From assembly GCF_027887165.1 (NCBI RefSeq), contig NC_077235.1, positions 52,353,895 through 52,417,894 on the forward strand: a DNA stretch of 64,000 nt, in the 5' to 3' direction. The notes under the pieces are model-generated. The model was not told where the DNA came from, searched no databases, and saw only the letters and a program-made list of their open reading frames with translations. The position numbers and the translations under genes are program-made. The stretch's first letter is position 1, and each line of letters opens with the position of its first letter. The DNA comes from Monodelphis domestica. Lineage: Eukaryota; Chordata; Mammalia; Didelphimorphia; Didelphidae. Of this stretch, positions 1-11,699 are shown piece by piece.

Positions 1-200
1 GTAGGAAAAAATCATTTTTAAGCTCTTACCACTGGTAGGTACTGTGCTAAATACTGGACATTGAAAGTTCTTGCCTTCAAGAAGCTTACATTCTAATGAG
101 GGAGGAAGACACATAAGATAGAGCTAAAAGTGAGGGCAAGAGGAGATGTTAATATGCTGGCACTTGTAAACACATGATCAATGAGTGATATCATTGGTGA
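1..200 (-). repeat. L2 LINE 3'-end relic
   Basis: The stretch reads as the reverse complement of an L2 3' end. A 'gtactgtgctaaatactgg' block is followed by a 'cttcaagaagcttacattct' block, which is the usual L2 order on the opposite strand. It is diverged and the limits are approximate. Confidence 0.5.
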
Positions 201-359
201 GTTGAGCTCTGTTTTTGGAAGGAGCCTACATTCATTAAGATCATAGAGCCTCTAGGGCCAAATATAAACTCCTCTGTTTGGCTTCAAAGCTCTTTTGACC
301 TGATCCCTTCCTACCTTTCTAGTCTACTTATATATTATAACATTCCCCTCACTCTACAG

Positions 360-869
360 CAGTAATGGCAAACTTTTCAGAGACAAAGTGTTGGGCCCCA
401 ATCCCCCCAGACCCAGTGCCATGCCCGTCCCCCCTGAGACTGAGTGTAGCACTTTGCCCCCCATCTCCCCCCTTACCCCAGACAGGAGAGGAGGAAGCAC
501 TCCCATTGGACTGCTGGGCAGAGGGGTGGATGATAAGAGGCATGTGTGAAGAGGGGGAGGAAAGTGGCCTGATCATTCCACTCCCCTCCAATTATGTGCC
601 ATTCTGTGAACTATGCTCCTCACAAAAGTACCTCCTCTCCAACCCCATCATGAGAATCACCTTTGCCACAGACTCAACAGGCTGCCATCTGCACTCCACC
701 CTCACACAGCACGTGAGTCCCCCTGACACCAGACAGGGGAAGGAGGAAGAAGTTCCACCCTGAGTCCCTCTGGCTTTCTAGTAATGAACTCTGGCAGGCA
801 AATGCAGGTGTGCCCACAAAGAGGGCTCTGGGTACCCTTTTGGCACATGGCATAGGTCTGCCACCACTG
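360..869. mobile_element. Non-autonomous hAT DNA transposon with 8-bp TSD
   Basis: The element starts with cagtaatggcaaacttt and ends with a diverged inverted copy (ggtctgccaccactg). It is flanked by a perfect 8-bp direct repeat, ctctacag, at 352-359 and 870-877. Eight-base duplications and CAG...CTG-type ends are hallmarks of hAT elements. At 510 bp it has no transposase; the open frames inside it are chance. A shorter relative lies at 33008-33214. Confidence 0.8.
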
Positions 870-1020
870 CTCTACAGTCTGATCATTCTTCCTAAGTCAC
901 TGTTTCTCACACATATTTCTCCATCTCCCATCTCCATGTCTTTGCACTAGCTGTTCACCATGCATACCTGGAATGTTCTCCATTCCCACCTCTTCCTCCT
1001 CCTCTTAAAATCTCCGGCTT

Positions 1021-1876
1021 TCATTCTCCAATTGACAAATGGTCAAAGGATATGAACAAGCAGTTTTCAGATGTAAAATCAAAGCTATCAATAATCATAT
1101 GAAAAAATGTTTGAATCTCTCTGGATTAGAGAAATGCGAATTAAAACAACACTGAGGTACCACCTCACACCTATCAGGTTAACCAATATGACAGTAAAAG
1201 AAAGTGAAAAAAGTTGTAGGGAATATTGAAAAATCTGGAAACTAATGCATTGGTGGAGTTGTGAACTGATCCAACCATTCTGGGGAACAATTTGGAACTA
1301 TGTCCAAAGGACTATACAATTGTACATTGTGTGATCCTGTAATACCACTACTGGATCTATATCCCAAAGAGATCATAAAAAAGGGGAAAGGACCTATTTG
1401 TACAAAAATATTTATAGCATCTCTTTTTGTGGTGGCAAAGAACTAAAAATTTAGGGATTTTTCATTAATTGGGGAATGGCTGCACAAATTGTGGTATATT
1501 ATGGTGATGGAATACTCCTGTGCTATAAGAAACAATGAGCAGGATGATTCCAGAAAGAGCTAAAAAGACCTTCATGGACTGATACAGAGCGAAAAAAGCA
1601 GAACTGAGAGAAAATTATACACAGTAATAGCAATACTGTATGATGATCAACTGTTAAAGACTTAGCTACTCTCAGCAAAACAATGATCCAGGACAACTCT
1701 GAAGGACTTCTGACAAAGGATGTTCTCCACCTCCAGAGAAAGAACCATTGGAATCAGAATACATATCAAAGCATACTATTTTTCACCTTAGTTTACTTAT
1801 GTTTTTATTTTGGAGTTTTGGTATTACATGAGTATCCTCTTATGACAATGACCAATATAGAAATAACTATATAAAT
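1021..1876 (+). mobile_element. 5'-truncated L1 LINE (end of ORF2 plus 3' UTR)
   Basis: The sequence begins in the C-terminal part of L1 ORF2, with the 'attgacaaatggtcaaagg' type block near 1031, and runs into the 3' UTR. It ends in an A-rich tail near 1870. The reading frame is broken by many stops. The flanks are 14-bp near-identical repeats, aaaatctccggctt at 1007-1020 and aaaatccctggctt at 1877-1890, interpreted as the target-site duplication. The insertion interrupts the L2. Confidence 0.8.
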
Positions 1877-2076
1877 AAAATCCCTGGCTTCCTTGAAGTC
1901 TCAGCACCACTTTCTATAGAAGGTCTTTCATACTCTCCTAAATGCTAAGGCTGTCTCCTCTAAGGTTACTTTGTACATTCCTACTTTCCCACACAGTTTC
2001 TCCCTTTAGTTCCTTGAGACCAGAGGCTAGCTTTGTGTTTTGGGTGAATCCCCAGTACTCAGCACAGTGCCTTGTA

Positions 2077-3150
2077 GCCAGACTTTGTTTTACTGCCTCT
2101 GGCTTTATTGTGCTTCACAGATACTGTGTTTTTTTAAAAATTGAAGGTTTGTGGCAACTCTCTGCCAAGCAAATCTATCAGCTCCGTTTTCCCAATAGCA
2201 AGTGCTCACATCATGTCCCTATGCCATATTTTGGTAATTCCTGCAATAGTTTCAACATTTTCATTAGGATATCTATTCTGGTGAGCTGTGATTGCTGATC
2301 TTTATTGGGGAGTCACAAACCACTTCGGTATTAGACGGTGAACATAATCGATAAATGTTGTGTGTTCTGACTGCTCCACTGACTGGCATTCCATCTTGGG
2401 TCTCTTATTTCCTGAGACACAACAATATTGCAATTAGACCAATTAATAACCCTACAATGGTCTAAAAGTGTTCAAGTTAAAGGAAAAATCCATCTTTGCA
2501 GCAAACTTCATTGTTGTCTTATTTGATGGAATTACTACTGCCATCCTAGCCTTCAGTGCCCACCAACCCTGATCATCCTAAGGCCACCAAAAGAGGCAAG
2601 ACCCTCCACCAGCAAAAAGATTAGAACTTGCTGAAGGTTAATGTGGTGCTTAGTACTTTTTAGCAAGAGTATTTTTATTTAAGGTATATACATTGCAGTA
2701 GTTAAGAGCACTGGGCCTGAAGCCAGAGATTCCTAGCTGTGTGATCATGGCAAATCACATCTGTATGCCTAGGAAGTAGCCAAGTGGCTCAGAATATCAA
2801 GTTCTCAACCTGGAGTCAGGAAGACCCAAGTTCAAACCTGGCCTCACACACTTCCTAGGCACTTAAGCTCTGATTGCCTGCCCAAAGGATCCAGTGCAGA
2901 AGGAAATGGCAAACCACTCTAGTTGCCAAGAAAACTCTATGGGTAGCTATGGTCCATGGGGTCACCAAGAGCCAGACACAACTGAACAACAATCACCATT
3001 ATTTTAGACATAATAACATTGCAAACTTACTAGAAGATAGTATAACTTGCACTGGAAAACCCCAAAATGTGTGTGCCTGGCTTTATTATGATACTCACTT
3101 TTATTTCAGTGATCTGAAACCAAAGCCACAATATCTCTGAGGTATACTTG
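2077..3150 (+). mobile_element. Tigger (pogo/Tc1-mariner class) transposon, internally deleted
   Basis: The left part (2077-2480) matches the Tigger 5' terminal region: TIR-like start, the 'attgaaggtttgtggcaac' block and 'cgataaatgttgtgtgttc'. It joins directly to the Tigger 3' region from about 2490, including 'aggcaagaccctccaccagc' near 2597. The right TIR ends near 3150 with 'atatctctgaggtatactt'. Most of the transposase gene is missing. A TA dinucleotide lies at each edge (2075-2076 and 3151-3152), as expected for this superfamily. SINE sequence interrupts the 3' part at about 2697-2998. Confidence 0.8.
2697..2998 (+). mobile_element. tRNA-headed SINE with RTE-like tail, inserted in Tigger
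   Basis: The main copy starts near 2770 and has the 'cctggagtcaggaagaccc' and 'agttcaaacctggcctcac' blocks of marsupial tRNA-derived SINEs. It ends in a BovB/RTE-like tail ('ccagacacaactgaacaaca' near 2973). A short, older SINE-like piece (2697-2765) precedes it. Tigger sequence resumes on both sides, so the SINE is younger. Confidence 0.75.
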
Positions 3151-3424
3151 TAGATGCTCCACTGGTTATTATTCTTATTTCTAATATACCATCTCCTTCC
3201 TCACCTAAGAACCTCCTGATTCTTTCCAAGGATATTCCTATATGTAAAAAAGTCAGTGATCCTTGTCTAGGATTATTTAAAAAATTATAAAAAATTTTCA
3301 CATAAGTATTCCCAAGTTATATGATCTATGTTTCCTTCTTCCCTTCTTCCTTCCCCCTTCTTGGAGCTCCCTTGACTAGGATTTTTGAGGATTCTAGAAA
3401 TAGTGCTTTTGAGCTGCACCCAAG

Positions 3425-3560
3425 TCACAGATAACTAGAATTTGAAAGGACCTGAAAAACCATCTAATACAAACCCCCCTATTTTACTGATGGGAAAAAC
3501 TGAAGACCAGAGATTGGAAGTGATTTGCCCAAGTTAACCCAGCTAATCAAACCAAATTTT
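3425..3560 (+). repeat. MIR/Ther-type SINE relic
   Basis: The diverged run includes 'tttgaaaggacctgaaaaac' and 'attttactgatgggaaaaac' followed by 'gatttgcccaagttaaccc'. This order is typical of CORE-SINE relatives of MIR. Confidence 0.45.
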
Positions 3561-4490
3561 CTGGTATCTGTCACAGAGCAGTCAGTCAATGAGATCCTTT
3601 CAAGAGGCAGTGGTAACTTCTCAGAGTGAAAGAAGTACAAGGAAGACTATGGTTTGGAAAACTTCTCAGTGAAGGAATCTAAGGAGAATTAGAAGAAGTT
3701 TTCAAAGCTACAAAGGAACAATTGATCTCAGGGAAGAAAATCACAATGTAGGCTGAAAGGGAGAGACAGGGAGATGGCTGATTACAGGGCTCATAGCTAT
3801 GCAAAGAAGGCTGAACGTGTGAGATATGAAGAGTCAAAGAAACAGGCAATCTTTCACCCAGTCTAAGACTGTCTGCCTTGCTGGGTTTGATATACCCACC
3901 AAATCCTGAGATAGGCATCCATGGCCAAGAACTTCCCTATGAACACGCAAAGACCTGTGGGGATATTTAACCCATTGTTAGCCCTATCCATCTTCAAAGG
4001 GATCAGCACAGCAGCTGATAAAGAACTGGAGGGGGCATGATAATATTTATCCCAAAAAGTAGACTGGGCAATTGAGCCATGGGCACAGGAAGACACGACT
4101 TCAGAGCATACCCTTAACAAATAGTACCAGCCTCTCTGCAATTTGCTGGTAAATATAAAAAAAACCTAAGGGCAGATTAGCTCTCATACTTGGAAGCTAT
4201 GTGTGCATATAGGAATGAGAACAAGAGAACTACCTTTGGGTCAAAGCAATAGGGCTCTAGGGAGACTGGGGACCTACATGACTTTGCCTGTGTGCCTCTG
4301 TGCTCCCTCTGCACCTTGTGTGTTTCCTCAGAAAATAAGGTTGCTAAATTAACGTCATAGGCATAGAAGGACTCTTTAGACTCTTCTTTATTATGGGAAA
4401 TATATATATGTAAATATATATATATATATAAACTAATAGCTAGTATTATTTATAACACTGAATGCTGGCTCATACAAAGAAGACTAAAAC
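3560..4490. other. No recognised feature
   Basis: I see no gene, promoter or recognisable repeat here, apart from an AT dinucleotide run at about 4401-4430. Very old repeats may be present. Confidence 0.4.
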
Positions 4491-4496
4491 AAGGCT

Positions 4497-4815
4497 GACC
4501 CCTTGCCATAATTATTTGGCAGAGTTCTTGAAAGGCTGGCTACAGCAAAAAAGCAAAACCCAAACAAAAAAAGAGAGAAATTGGAGGTATAAGCATCGAC
4601 AAAGAAAAGACAAAATTATCCCTATTTTCAAATGACATGATGGGGTAATTAGAAGGCCCCAGAGAATCAGTGAAGAAACTAAGCGAGATAACAGTGTCAT
4701 TAAAGCAGGGTACAAAATCAATCCAGGCAAGTCATTAGGATTTCTATACAATACTAACTAAGACCAGGAGAAAATAATAGGAGGAGAAATTCGATTCAAA
4801 ATAACAATAAGATGT
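4497..4815 (+). repeat. L1 ORF2 fragment (reverse-transcriptase core region)
   Basis: The segment aligns by eye with the part of L1 ORF2 around the catalytic motif at 7490-7740 in this window. The order is: the 'gagaaattggaggta' block, the region that should encode the catalytic Asp pair (here 'caaatgacatgatgg'), then 'acaaaatcaatcc'. The frame is disrupted. It lacks both ends of L1. Confidence 0.65.
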
Positions 4816-4984
4816 CTGAAATGGTATGTATTCCCTACATTTCCCCAACTACCTGGTACATAGTAGGTATTTACTAAATGCCTGCTGATTGACAGGAACT
4901 AAGAAGGCAGAAGGTAGATATGGTTTAGCAAGGTATGAGCACTGTTAGGTCAGGGGGCAAGGGACTGAAGAGGAGATGACTAGT

Positions 4985-5335
4985 CAGGGTTCACTATAGG
5001 ATATATATATATAATCATAAAGTAATGGCCTGGACACTCCCGAAGGACTTATGTAAAAGAATGCTATATACATTGAGAAAAAGAACTATGGGAGTAGAAA
5101 TGCAAAAGCAACACATATGACATCACTTGTCACATGTATATAGGGGTATGTGATTTGGGGTTTAGGCTCTAAAAGATTGCTCTATAGCAAAAATGAATAA
5201 TATGGAAATAGGGATCAAGTGACAACATTTGTACAACCCAGTGGAACTGCTTGTTGGCTCTGGGAGGGAAGAGGAGAGGGAAAGAAAATGCATCATGTAA
5301 ACATGGAAAAATATTTAATATTTACTGAAAAAAAT
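4985..5335 (+). repeat. L1 3' UTR and tail
   Basis: This matches the L1 3' UTR seen at 10240-10560: 'agaaaaagaactatgggagt', then 'aatatggaaataggga', then 'acaacccagtggaactgct', then a purine-rich run and an A-rich end. Confidence 0.7.
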
Positions 5336-5494
5336 AATGGCCTGGGAGTATACTGAGTGAGGGAGGGGTTGAAGGTCCTAGTGAGGACAAAGAGTCTCAT
5401 TCTTTAGGATTGGTAGGCATAGGATAAAATGGAATGACTGTACGTTATTTTCTATAAAGGGATTTTGGAGTTTTTTGATCAATGAGATATAGTG

Positions 5495-5690
5495 CAGTGA
5501 AGCCAAACTCAATTAGAAATGGGGGCCACTAAATTGTACTTAAGGATCCCTGCGGGCTACCTATTGACTTAGACAACCACATCTGCTTACATTAAAATCA
5601 GATAGGAATTACATTTTAATCTGTTTCTGGCAGACTTTGGAGTGTGGGCTACTTGGGGCCTGTACGTCCAGTATTTGACAATTTGGTACA
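5495..5690. repeat. Old hAT-like DNA transposon relic
   Basis: It begins 'cagtgaagccaaactcaa' and carries 'ggggccactaaattgtactt' and 'aggatccctgcgggctacc'. These are blocks I associate with non-autonomous hAT elements. The right terminus is degraded and no clean target duplication is visible. Confidence 0.4.
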
Positions 5691-5694
5691 GGGG

Positions 5695-5835
5695 ATGAAG
5701 TGCTGAACTTGGAGTCAGGAAGATATGGGTTCAAATTGTACTTTGGATACTTCCTAGCAGTGTCAACCTAAGTAAGTCACAATCCTTCTGGATCTCTATT
5801 TCCTCATCTGTAAAATGGGATTTTCCAACTCTACA
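5695..5835 (+). repeat. MIR/Mar1-type SINE
   Basis: Contains 'aacttggagtcaggaagata', 'gggttcaaattgtac' and 'tcctcatctgtaaaatggga', the usual order of a CORE-SINE body. Confidence 0.6.
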
Positions 5836-5899
5836 TCTATGAAATATCTTAGAGTTAATCTGTCAAGATATATTCATGGCATACAAATACAGGTACAAA

Positions 5900-6440
5900 A
5901 CCATATAAAAGTAAACTTAAATAATTGGAAGGATATTCATAACAGAATATGATAAAAATTATGATATCTGAATTTAGTTACATAATTATGCCAATTAATC
6001 TAGTAAGGAGTTTACTCTAAAGAAGAAAAATTAGCAACAAAATTAAAGAAAACAAAAGGTCTAAAATATAAAGAAAATGAGAAAAAATGATGAATGGGGA
6101 ATAGTATTATCAGACAATCCTCAAAACTATTTAGTACTGATTAAAGAAAAGCAGAAAAACATTTAAATTAAACTAATAATAAAAGCAATTCAAAACAGTA
6201 GCCCAGATATTAAAGTCCCAAATAACACATACAGGGAAGGGTCTCCCTATTTCACAAGAACTAGGGTAGGAGGGAATGGAGAACATTTAAGCAGAAGTTC
6301 AATTTCAAAGGGCAATTTACACAATTTATCAAAATAAGTTCAAAATGCGTACTCGACCTAACTATAATATCATATTACAAACAAAAATAGAGAAAAGAAG
6401 CTACCTTGAATAACCATGGCTAGATAGAAAATTCTTGTTT
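5900..6440 (+). repeat. Diverged older L1 ORF2 fragment
   Basis: Blocks correspond in order, with many changes, to the L1 ORF2 region seen at 7860-8350. They include 'aattggaaggatattcat', 'tcagacaatcctcaaaac' and a late 'caaaataagttcaaaatg'. No open frame survives. Confidence 0.5.
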
Positions 6441-6456
6441 TGAAATGTATCACTTT

Positions 6457-9400
6457 TTGGGTGGAGTCAAGATAGAGGTGTAGAGGCAGCAAAAGTTCAG
6501 ACCTCTGAAAACCCTTCCTTACCAATTACAAACTAAATGCTCCTAGGGGACTTAAAATCAAGACTAACAACAAGAGAGAGCCAAGGAACCCTCCTACCGG
6601 ACTCAACTTAAAAGGTATGACCCCCCCCCCCCAAGCTGGAATTCGAGAATACTCCCGTTTAAGGGGAAAGAAGAAAGAAGGTCCCAGGACCACTCCCGCA
6701 CCTAAAGCACTAAGCCTCCAGCTACAGCAGGAACCTCAGGGCAGGCAAAGGCACGGGTGTGAAGGGAGTATCTTGTGGGCAAAGCTGTGGCAGGCTCAGA
6801 GCTTCAAATACAAGCAGTTAGAGAACAACCCCATTTCAGAAAAAAAATTGAACAAGCCATCAAAGAACTCCCTAAGAAAAAATTCCCAGGTCCAGATTGA
6901 TTCACAAATGAATTCTATCAAACATTCAAAGAACAACTAATCCCAATATTACACAAACTATTTGACAGAATAAGCAAAGAAGGAGTTCTACCAAATTCCT
7001 TTTATGACACAAATATGGAACTGATTCCAAAGCCAGGCAAGTCAAAAACAGAGAAAGAAAACTATAGACCAATCTTCTTAATGAATATAGAGGCAAAAAT
7101 CTTAAATAGCATACTAGCAAAAAGACTTCAGCAAGTGATCACGAGGGTTATTCATTATGACCAGGTAGGATTCATAACAGGAATGCAAGGATGGTTCAAT
7201 ATTAGGAAAACCATCCACCTAATTGACCATATTAACAATCAAACTGACAAAAATCACATAATTATCTCAATAGATGCAGAAAAAGCCTTTGACATAATAA
7301 AACACCCATTCCTATTGAAAATACTAGAAAGCATAGGAATAGAAGGGCCTTTCCTAAAAATAATAAACAGTATATATCTAAACCCATCAGCAACCATCAT
7401 CTGCAATGGGGATAAACTAGAAGCCTTTCCAATAAGATCAGGAGTGAAACAAGGATGCCCATTATCACCTCTATTATTAAACATTGTACTAGAAATACTA
7501 GCAGTAACAATTACAGAAGAAAAAAAAATTAAAGGTATTACAATTGGCAACGAAGAGACCAAGCTATCACTCTTTGCAGATAATATGATGGTCTACTTAA
7601 AGAATCCTAGAGAATCAACTAAAAAGCTAGTTGAAATAATCAACAACTTTAGCAAAGTTGTAGGATACAAAATAAACCCACATAAGTCATTGGCATTTCT
7701 ATATATCTCCAACCCAATTCTGCAGCAAGAATTAGAAAGATAAATTCCATTTAAAATCACCCTAGACAATATAAAATACTTAGGAATCTGACAAGACACA
7801 CAACTACAAAACACTCTCCACACAATTAAAACTAGATCTAAACAATTGGAAAAACATTGATTGGACATAGGTAGGACATGCTAACATAATAAAAATGACA
7901 ATCCAACCCAAATTAATTTACCTATTTAGTGCCATACCCATTGAACTACCAAAAAACTTTTTTTACTGAATTAGAAAAAAACCATAACAAAGTTCATTTG
8001 GAAGAACAAAAAATCAAGGACACCCAGGGAAATCATGAAAAAAAATATGAAGGAAGGAGGACTCAAACTATACTATAAAGCAGGGGTCATCAAAACAATT
8101 TGGTACTGGCTAAGAGACAGAAAGGAGGACCAGTGGAATAGACTTGGGATAAGTGACCTCAGCAAGACAGTCTATGATAAGCCCAAAGATCCCAGCTTTT
8201 GGACCAAAATACATTATTTGATAAAAACTTCTGGGAAAATTGGAAGACAGTATGGGAGGGATTGGATTTGGATCAACATCTCACACGCTATATCAAGATA
8301 AACTCAGAATGGGTGAATGACTTGAATATTAAGAAGGAAACTAAAAGTAATTTAGGTGAACACAGAATATAGTATCCATGTCAGATCTTTGGGAAAGGAA
8401 AGATTTCAAGACCAAGCAAGAGTTAGAAAAAATTACAAAATGTAAAATCAATAATTTTGACTACATTAAATTAAAAGTGTTTTTGTACCAAAAAAAACCA
8501 ATGCAACAAAAATTAGAAGGGTAGCAACAAATTGGGAAGCAATCTTCATAAAAACCTCTGACAAAGGTTTAATTACTCAAATTTACAAAGAACTAAATCA
8601 ATTGTACAAAAAATCAAGCCATTCTCCAATTGATAAATGGGCAAGGGACATGAACAGGCAGTTCTCAGCCAAAGAAATCAAAACTATTAATAAGCACATG
8701 AAAAAGTGTTCTAAATCTCTTATAATCAGAGAGATGCAAATCAAAACAACTCTGAGGTATCACCTCACACCCAGCAGATTGGCTAACATGACAGCAAAGG
8801 AAAGTAATGAATGTTGGAGGTGATGTGGCAAAGTTGGGACATTAATTTATTGCTGGTGGAGTTGTGAATTGATCCACCCCTTGTGGAGGGCAATTTGGAA
8901 CTATGCCCAAAGGGCACTAAAAGACTGTCAGCCCTTTGATCCAGCTTTAGCACTGCTGGGTCTGTACCCCAAAGAGATAATGGACAAAAAGACTTGTACA
9001 AAAATATTCATAGCTGCGCTCTTTGTGGTGGATAAAAACTGGAAAATGAGGGGATGCCCATCAATTGGGGAATGGCTGAGCAAATTGTGGTATATGTTGG
9101 TGATGGAATACTATTGTGCTAAAAGGAATAATAAAGTAGAGGAATTCCATGGAGACTGGAACGACCTCCAGGACCAGGAGAACATTGTACACAGAGACTG
9201 ATACACTGTGGTACAATCGAAAGTAATAGACTTCTCCATTAGTGTCAATGCAATATCTCTGAACAACCTGCAGGGATCAAGGAGGAAAAAAACACTACCC
9301 ACAAGCAGAGGACAAAAGGTGTGAGTAAAAACACGGAGGAAAGGCAACAGCTTGACTACAGGTGTGGAGGGGATATGATTGAGGAAAGACTCTAAAGGAA

Positions 9401-9590
9401 CACCCTAATGCAAAAACCAATAACATGGAAATGAGTTCGGATCAAGGACACATGTGATACCCAGGGGAATCACACATCGCCAATGGGAGGGGTGGTGGGA
9501 GGGGGTGGGGAGGAAAAGAAAATGACCTTTGTTTCTAATGAATAATGTTTGAAAATGACCAAATAAAATAATGTTTATGAAAAAAAAAAT
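6457..9590 (+). mobile_element. L1 LINE with 5' UTR, ORF1 and part of ORF2 deleted
   Basis: The 5' end (about 6457-6812) is an L1-style 5' UTR: 'gggtggagtcaagatag' followed by a GC-richer leader with a 14-C run. Near 6813 it passes straight into ORF2 just upstream of the reverse-transcriptase domain ('aaattcccaggtccagattg'). ORF1, the endonuclease and the N-terminal part of ORF2 are missing. ORF2 continues with stops and small deletions to about 9200, then a 3' UTR and an A run at about 9579-9588. The element is not capable of retrotransposition. The junction could be an internal deletion or an aberrant retrotransposition product. Confidence 0.8.
7015..7743 (+). pseudogene. L1 ORF2 reverse-transcriptase domain remnant, 242 codons open
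   Basis: This is the longest open frame in the window that encodes a recognisable protein. It covers the central palm and fingers of a LINE-1 reverse transcriptase: [18 protein letters not shown] near the start, a DAEKAFD block (metal-binding Asp of motif A), then [15 protein letters not shown]. The catalytic FADD box reads FADN here (codons at about 7575-7586, gcagataat), so one of the two catalytic aspartates is replaced by Asn. The frame ends at a TAA where other L1 copies in this window have GAA. Coding similarity continues past the stop in broken pieces. It is a dead fragment of a mobile element, not a host gene. Confidence 0.85.
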
Positions 9591-10564
9591 CAAGCCATTC
9601 CTCAACTGATAAATGGGCAAGGGACATAAGTAGGCAATTTTTCAGATAAAGAAATCAAAACTATCAATAAGCACATGAAAAACTGTCTAAATCTCTTATA
9701 GAGAAATGCAAATCAAAACAACTCTGAGATACCACTTCACACCTAGTAGATTGGCTAATATGAAAGCAAAGGAAAGTAATAAATGTTGGAGGGGAAGTGG
9801 CAAAAATGGGACATTAATTCATTGCTGGTGGAGTTGTGAATTGATACAACCATTCTGGAGGGCAATTTGGAACTATGCCCAAAGGGCGCTAAGACTTCCT
9901 GCCCTTTGATCCAGCCATACCACTGCTGAGTTTATACCCCAAAGAGATAATAAGGGAAAAGACTTGTACCAAAATATTTACAGCCATGCTCTTTGTGGTG
10001 GCAAAAAATTGGAAAATGAGGGGATGTCCTTCAGTTGAGGAATGTCTGAACAAACTGTGGTATCTGTTGGTGATGGAATACTATTGTGCTAAAAGGAATA
10101 ATAAACGGGAGGAATTCCATGTGAACTGCAATGACCTCCAGGAATTGATGCAAAGTGAAAGGAGTAGAAGCAGGAGAACCATATACACAGAGATGGATAC
10201 ATGGTGGAACAATCGAATGTAATGAACTTCTCTCCTAGCAGCAATGCAAATGATCCAAAACAATCCAGAGGGACTTATGAGAAAGAAAGCTATCCACATC
10301 CAGAGAAAGAACTATGGGAATAGAAACACAGAAGAAAAACAACTGCTTGATCACATGTTTCGTTGGGGACATGATTGGGGTTGTAGAGTCTAAACAATCA
10401 CCCCAGAGCAAATATCAATAATATGGAAATAGGTCTTGATCAATGGCACATGTAAAACCCAGTGGAACTGTTCATGGCTACAGGAGGGGAGGTGGGAGGA
10501 GGGGAGTGAAAGAACATGAATCATGTAACCTTGGAAATGTTTTCTTAATCAATTAAATAACATT
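9582..10564 (+). mobile_element. 5'-truncated L1 tail, second of a head-to-tail series
   Basis: It starts at 'aaaatcaagccattcctc', the same ORF2 position as 8605 in the preceding copy. It then runs through the end of ORF2 and a complete 3' UTR, including 'agagaaagaactatgggaat' and 'aacccagtggaactgttc', to an A/T-rich end near 10564. Similarity to the copy at 8605-9580 is high. It directly abuts that copy's A tail. Confidence 0.75.
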
Positions 10565-10567
10565 TTT

Positions 10568-11150
10568 TAAAATCACACTAGTCACTATAAAATATTTAGA
10601 AATCTATTTGTCAAGATAAACACAGGAATTATATGAACACAACTACAAAATGCTCTCCACATAATTAAAACTAGATCTAAATAATTGGGAAAATATTAAC
10701 TGCTCATGGGTAGGATGAGCTAACATAATAAAAATGATAATCCTATCCAAATTAATTTACTTATTTAGTGCCATACCTATCAAACTACCAAGAAACTTTT
10801 TTATTGAATTAGAAAAAAATTATAACAAAGTTCATTTGGAAAAACAAAAGATCAAGAATAGTAAGGGAAATAATGAAAAAAATAATGAAAAATGTGAAGG
10901 ATGGGGGCCTAGCAGTATCAGATCTTAAACTGTAATATAAAGCAGTGGTCATCAAAACAATATGGTACTGGCCAAGAGACAGAAGGGAGGATAGACTTGG
11001 AGTAAATGTCCTCGGCAAGATTGTATATGATAAACCCAAAGATCCCAGCTTTTGGGATAAGTACCTGCTGAGGTGAGGGAGAGAACATGAATCATGTAAC
11101 CATGGGAATATATTCTAAATTAATTAATTAAATAAATATATTTTAAAATA
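10568..11150 (+). mobile_element. L1 fragment with internal deletion, third of the series
   Basis: Starts at the ORF2 position equivalent to 7752 ('aaaatcacactagtcac') and follows ORF2 to 'gatcccagcttttggg' near 11058. It then jumps to the extreme 3' end ('gagaacatgaatcatgtaac', near 11080) and an A/T-rich tail. About 2 kb of L1 relative to the neighbouring copy is missing at the junction. Confidence 0.7.
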
Positions 11151-11164
11151 AAATAAAATTCAGT

Positions 11165-11690
11165 AACTAGTGAGAGATACAAATGAAAACAACCTTGGAG
11201 TTTCACTTCATACTCAACAATTTATAAAGATGACAAAAGTCAAAAAATCAGTCGTGGAAGTTCCATAAGAAGGCAGATATGCAGTAGTACTGTTAATGGA
11301 GCTGGGAACTGGTTCAAACTTCATGGAAAATAATTTGTAATTATACAGGAGAAGTAAATAAACTATTTATACATTTTGACCATGTGATCTTACTATAGGT
11401 CATAAGACCCCAAGACCTAAAAAAGGCACCATGTATATCAAAATATGTCAGCCTTTTTGTGGTATCAAATACCCGGAAATCTACAGATTGGGTAATGGCT
11501 GAATGAACTGTACCACATATGAAGACAAGGAAATATTATTGTATCAGAAGAAACAATCAAATAAAAAAAATTTAGAGAAGTATGAAAAGATCTGTATGAA
11601 CTAATACAGAGTGAAGTGAACGGAGCTAGGAAAGCAATATACATAATTACAACAAAGATCTCTTATGTTGGCATGTACAGTAAGAAACCC
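11165..11690 (+). repeat. Older L1 3' region
   Basis: Diverged L1 ORF2 C-terminus and 3' UTR. 'ttgggtaatggctgaatg' and 'aactaatacagagtgaagtg' are recognisable L1 landmarks in the expected order. Confidence 0.6.
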
Positions 11691-11699
11691 AGAGACCCA

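Larger units (their letters stand above)
230..2076 (+). repeat. L2 LINE 3' region, split by hAT and L1 insertions
   Basis: Three separated segments (about 230-359, 878-1020 and 1877-2076) read in order as the 3' part of an L2 element. The last holds the typical 'ccccagtactcagcacagtgcctt' type ending (positions 2050-2073). The gaps are filled by a hAT element and an L1 tail, each with a target-site duplication, so L2 is the oldest layer. A few more L2 bases resume after the Tigger element at about 3153. Confidence 0.7.

Noticed and set aside
365..763. 132-codon open frame on the plus strand
   Set aside because: It lies wholly inside the non-autonomous hAT element, is rich in Pro/Ser from C-rich DNA, and matches no protein.
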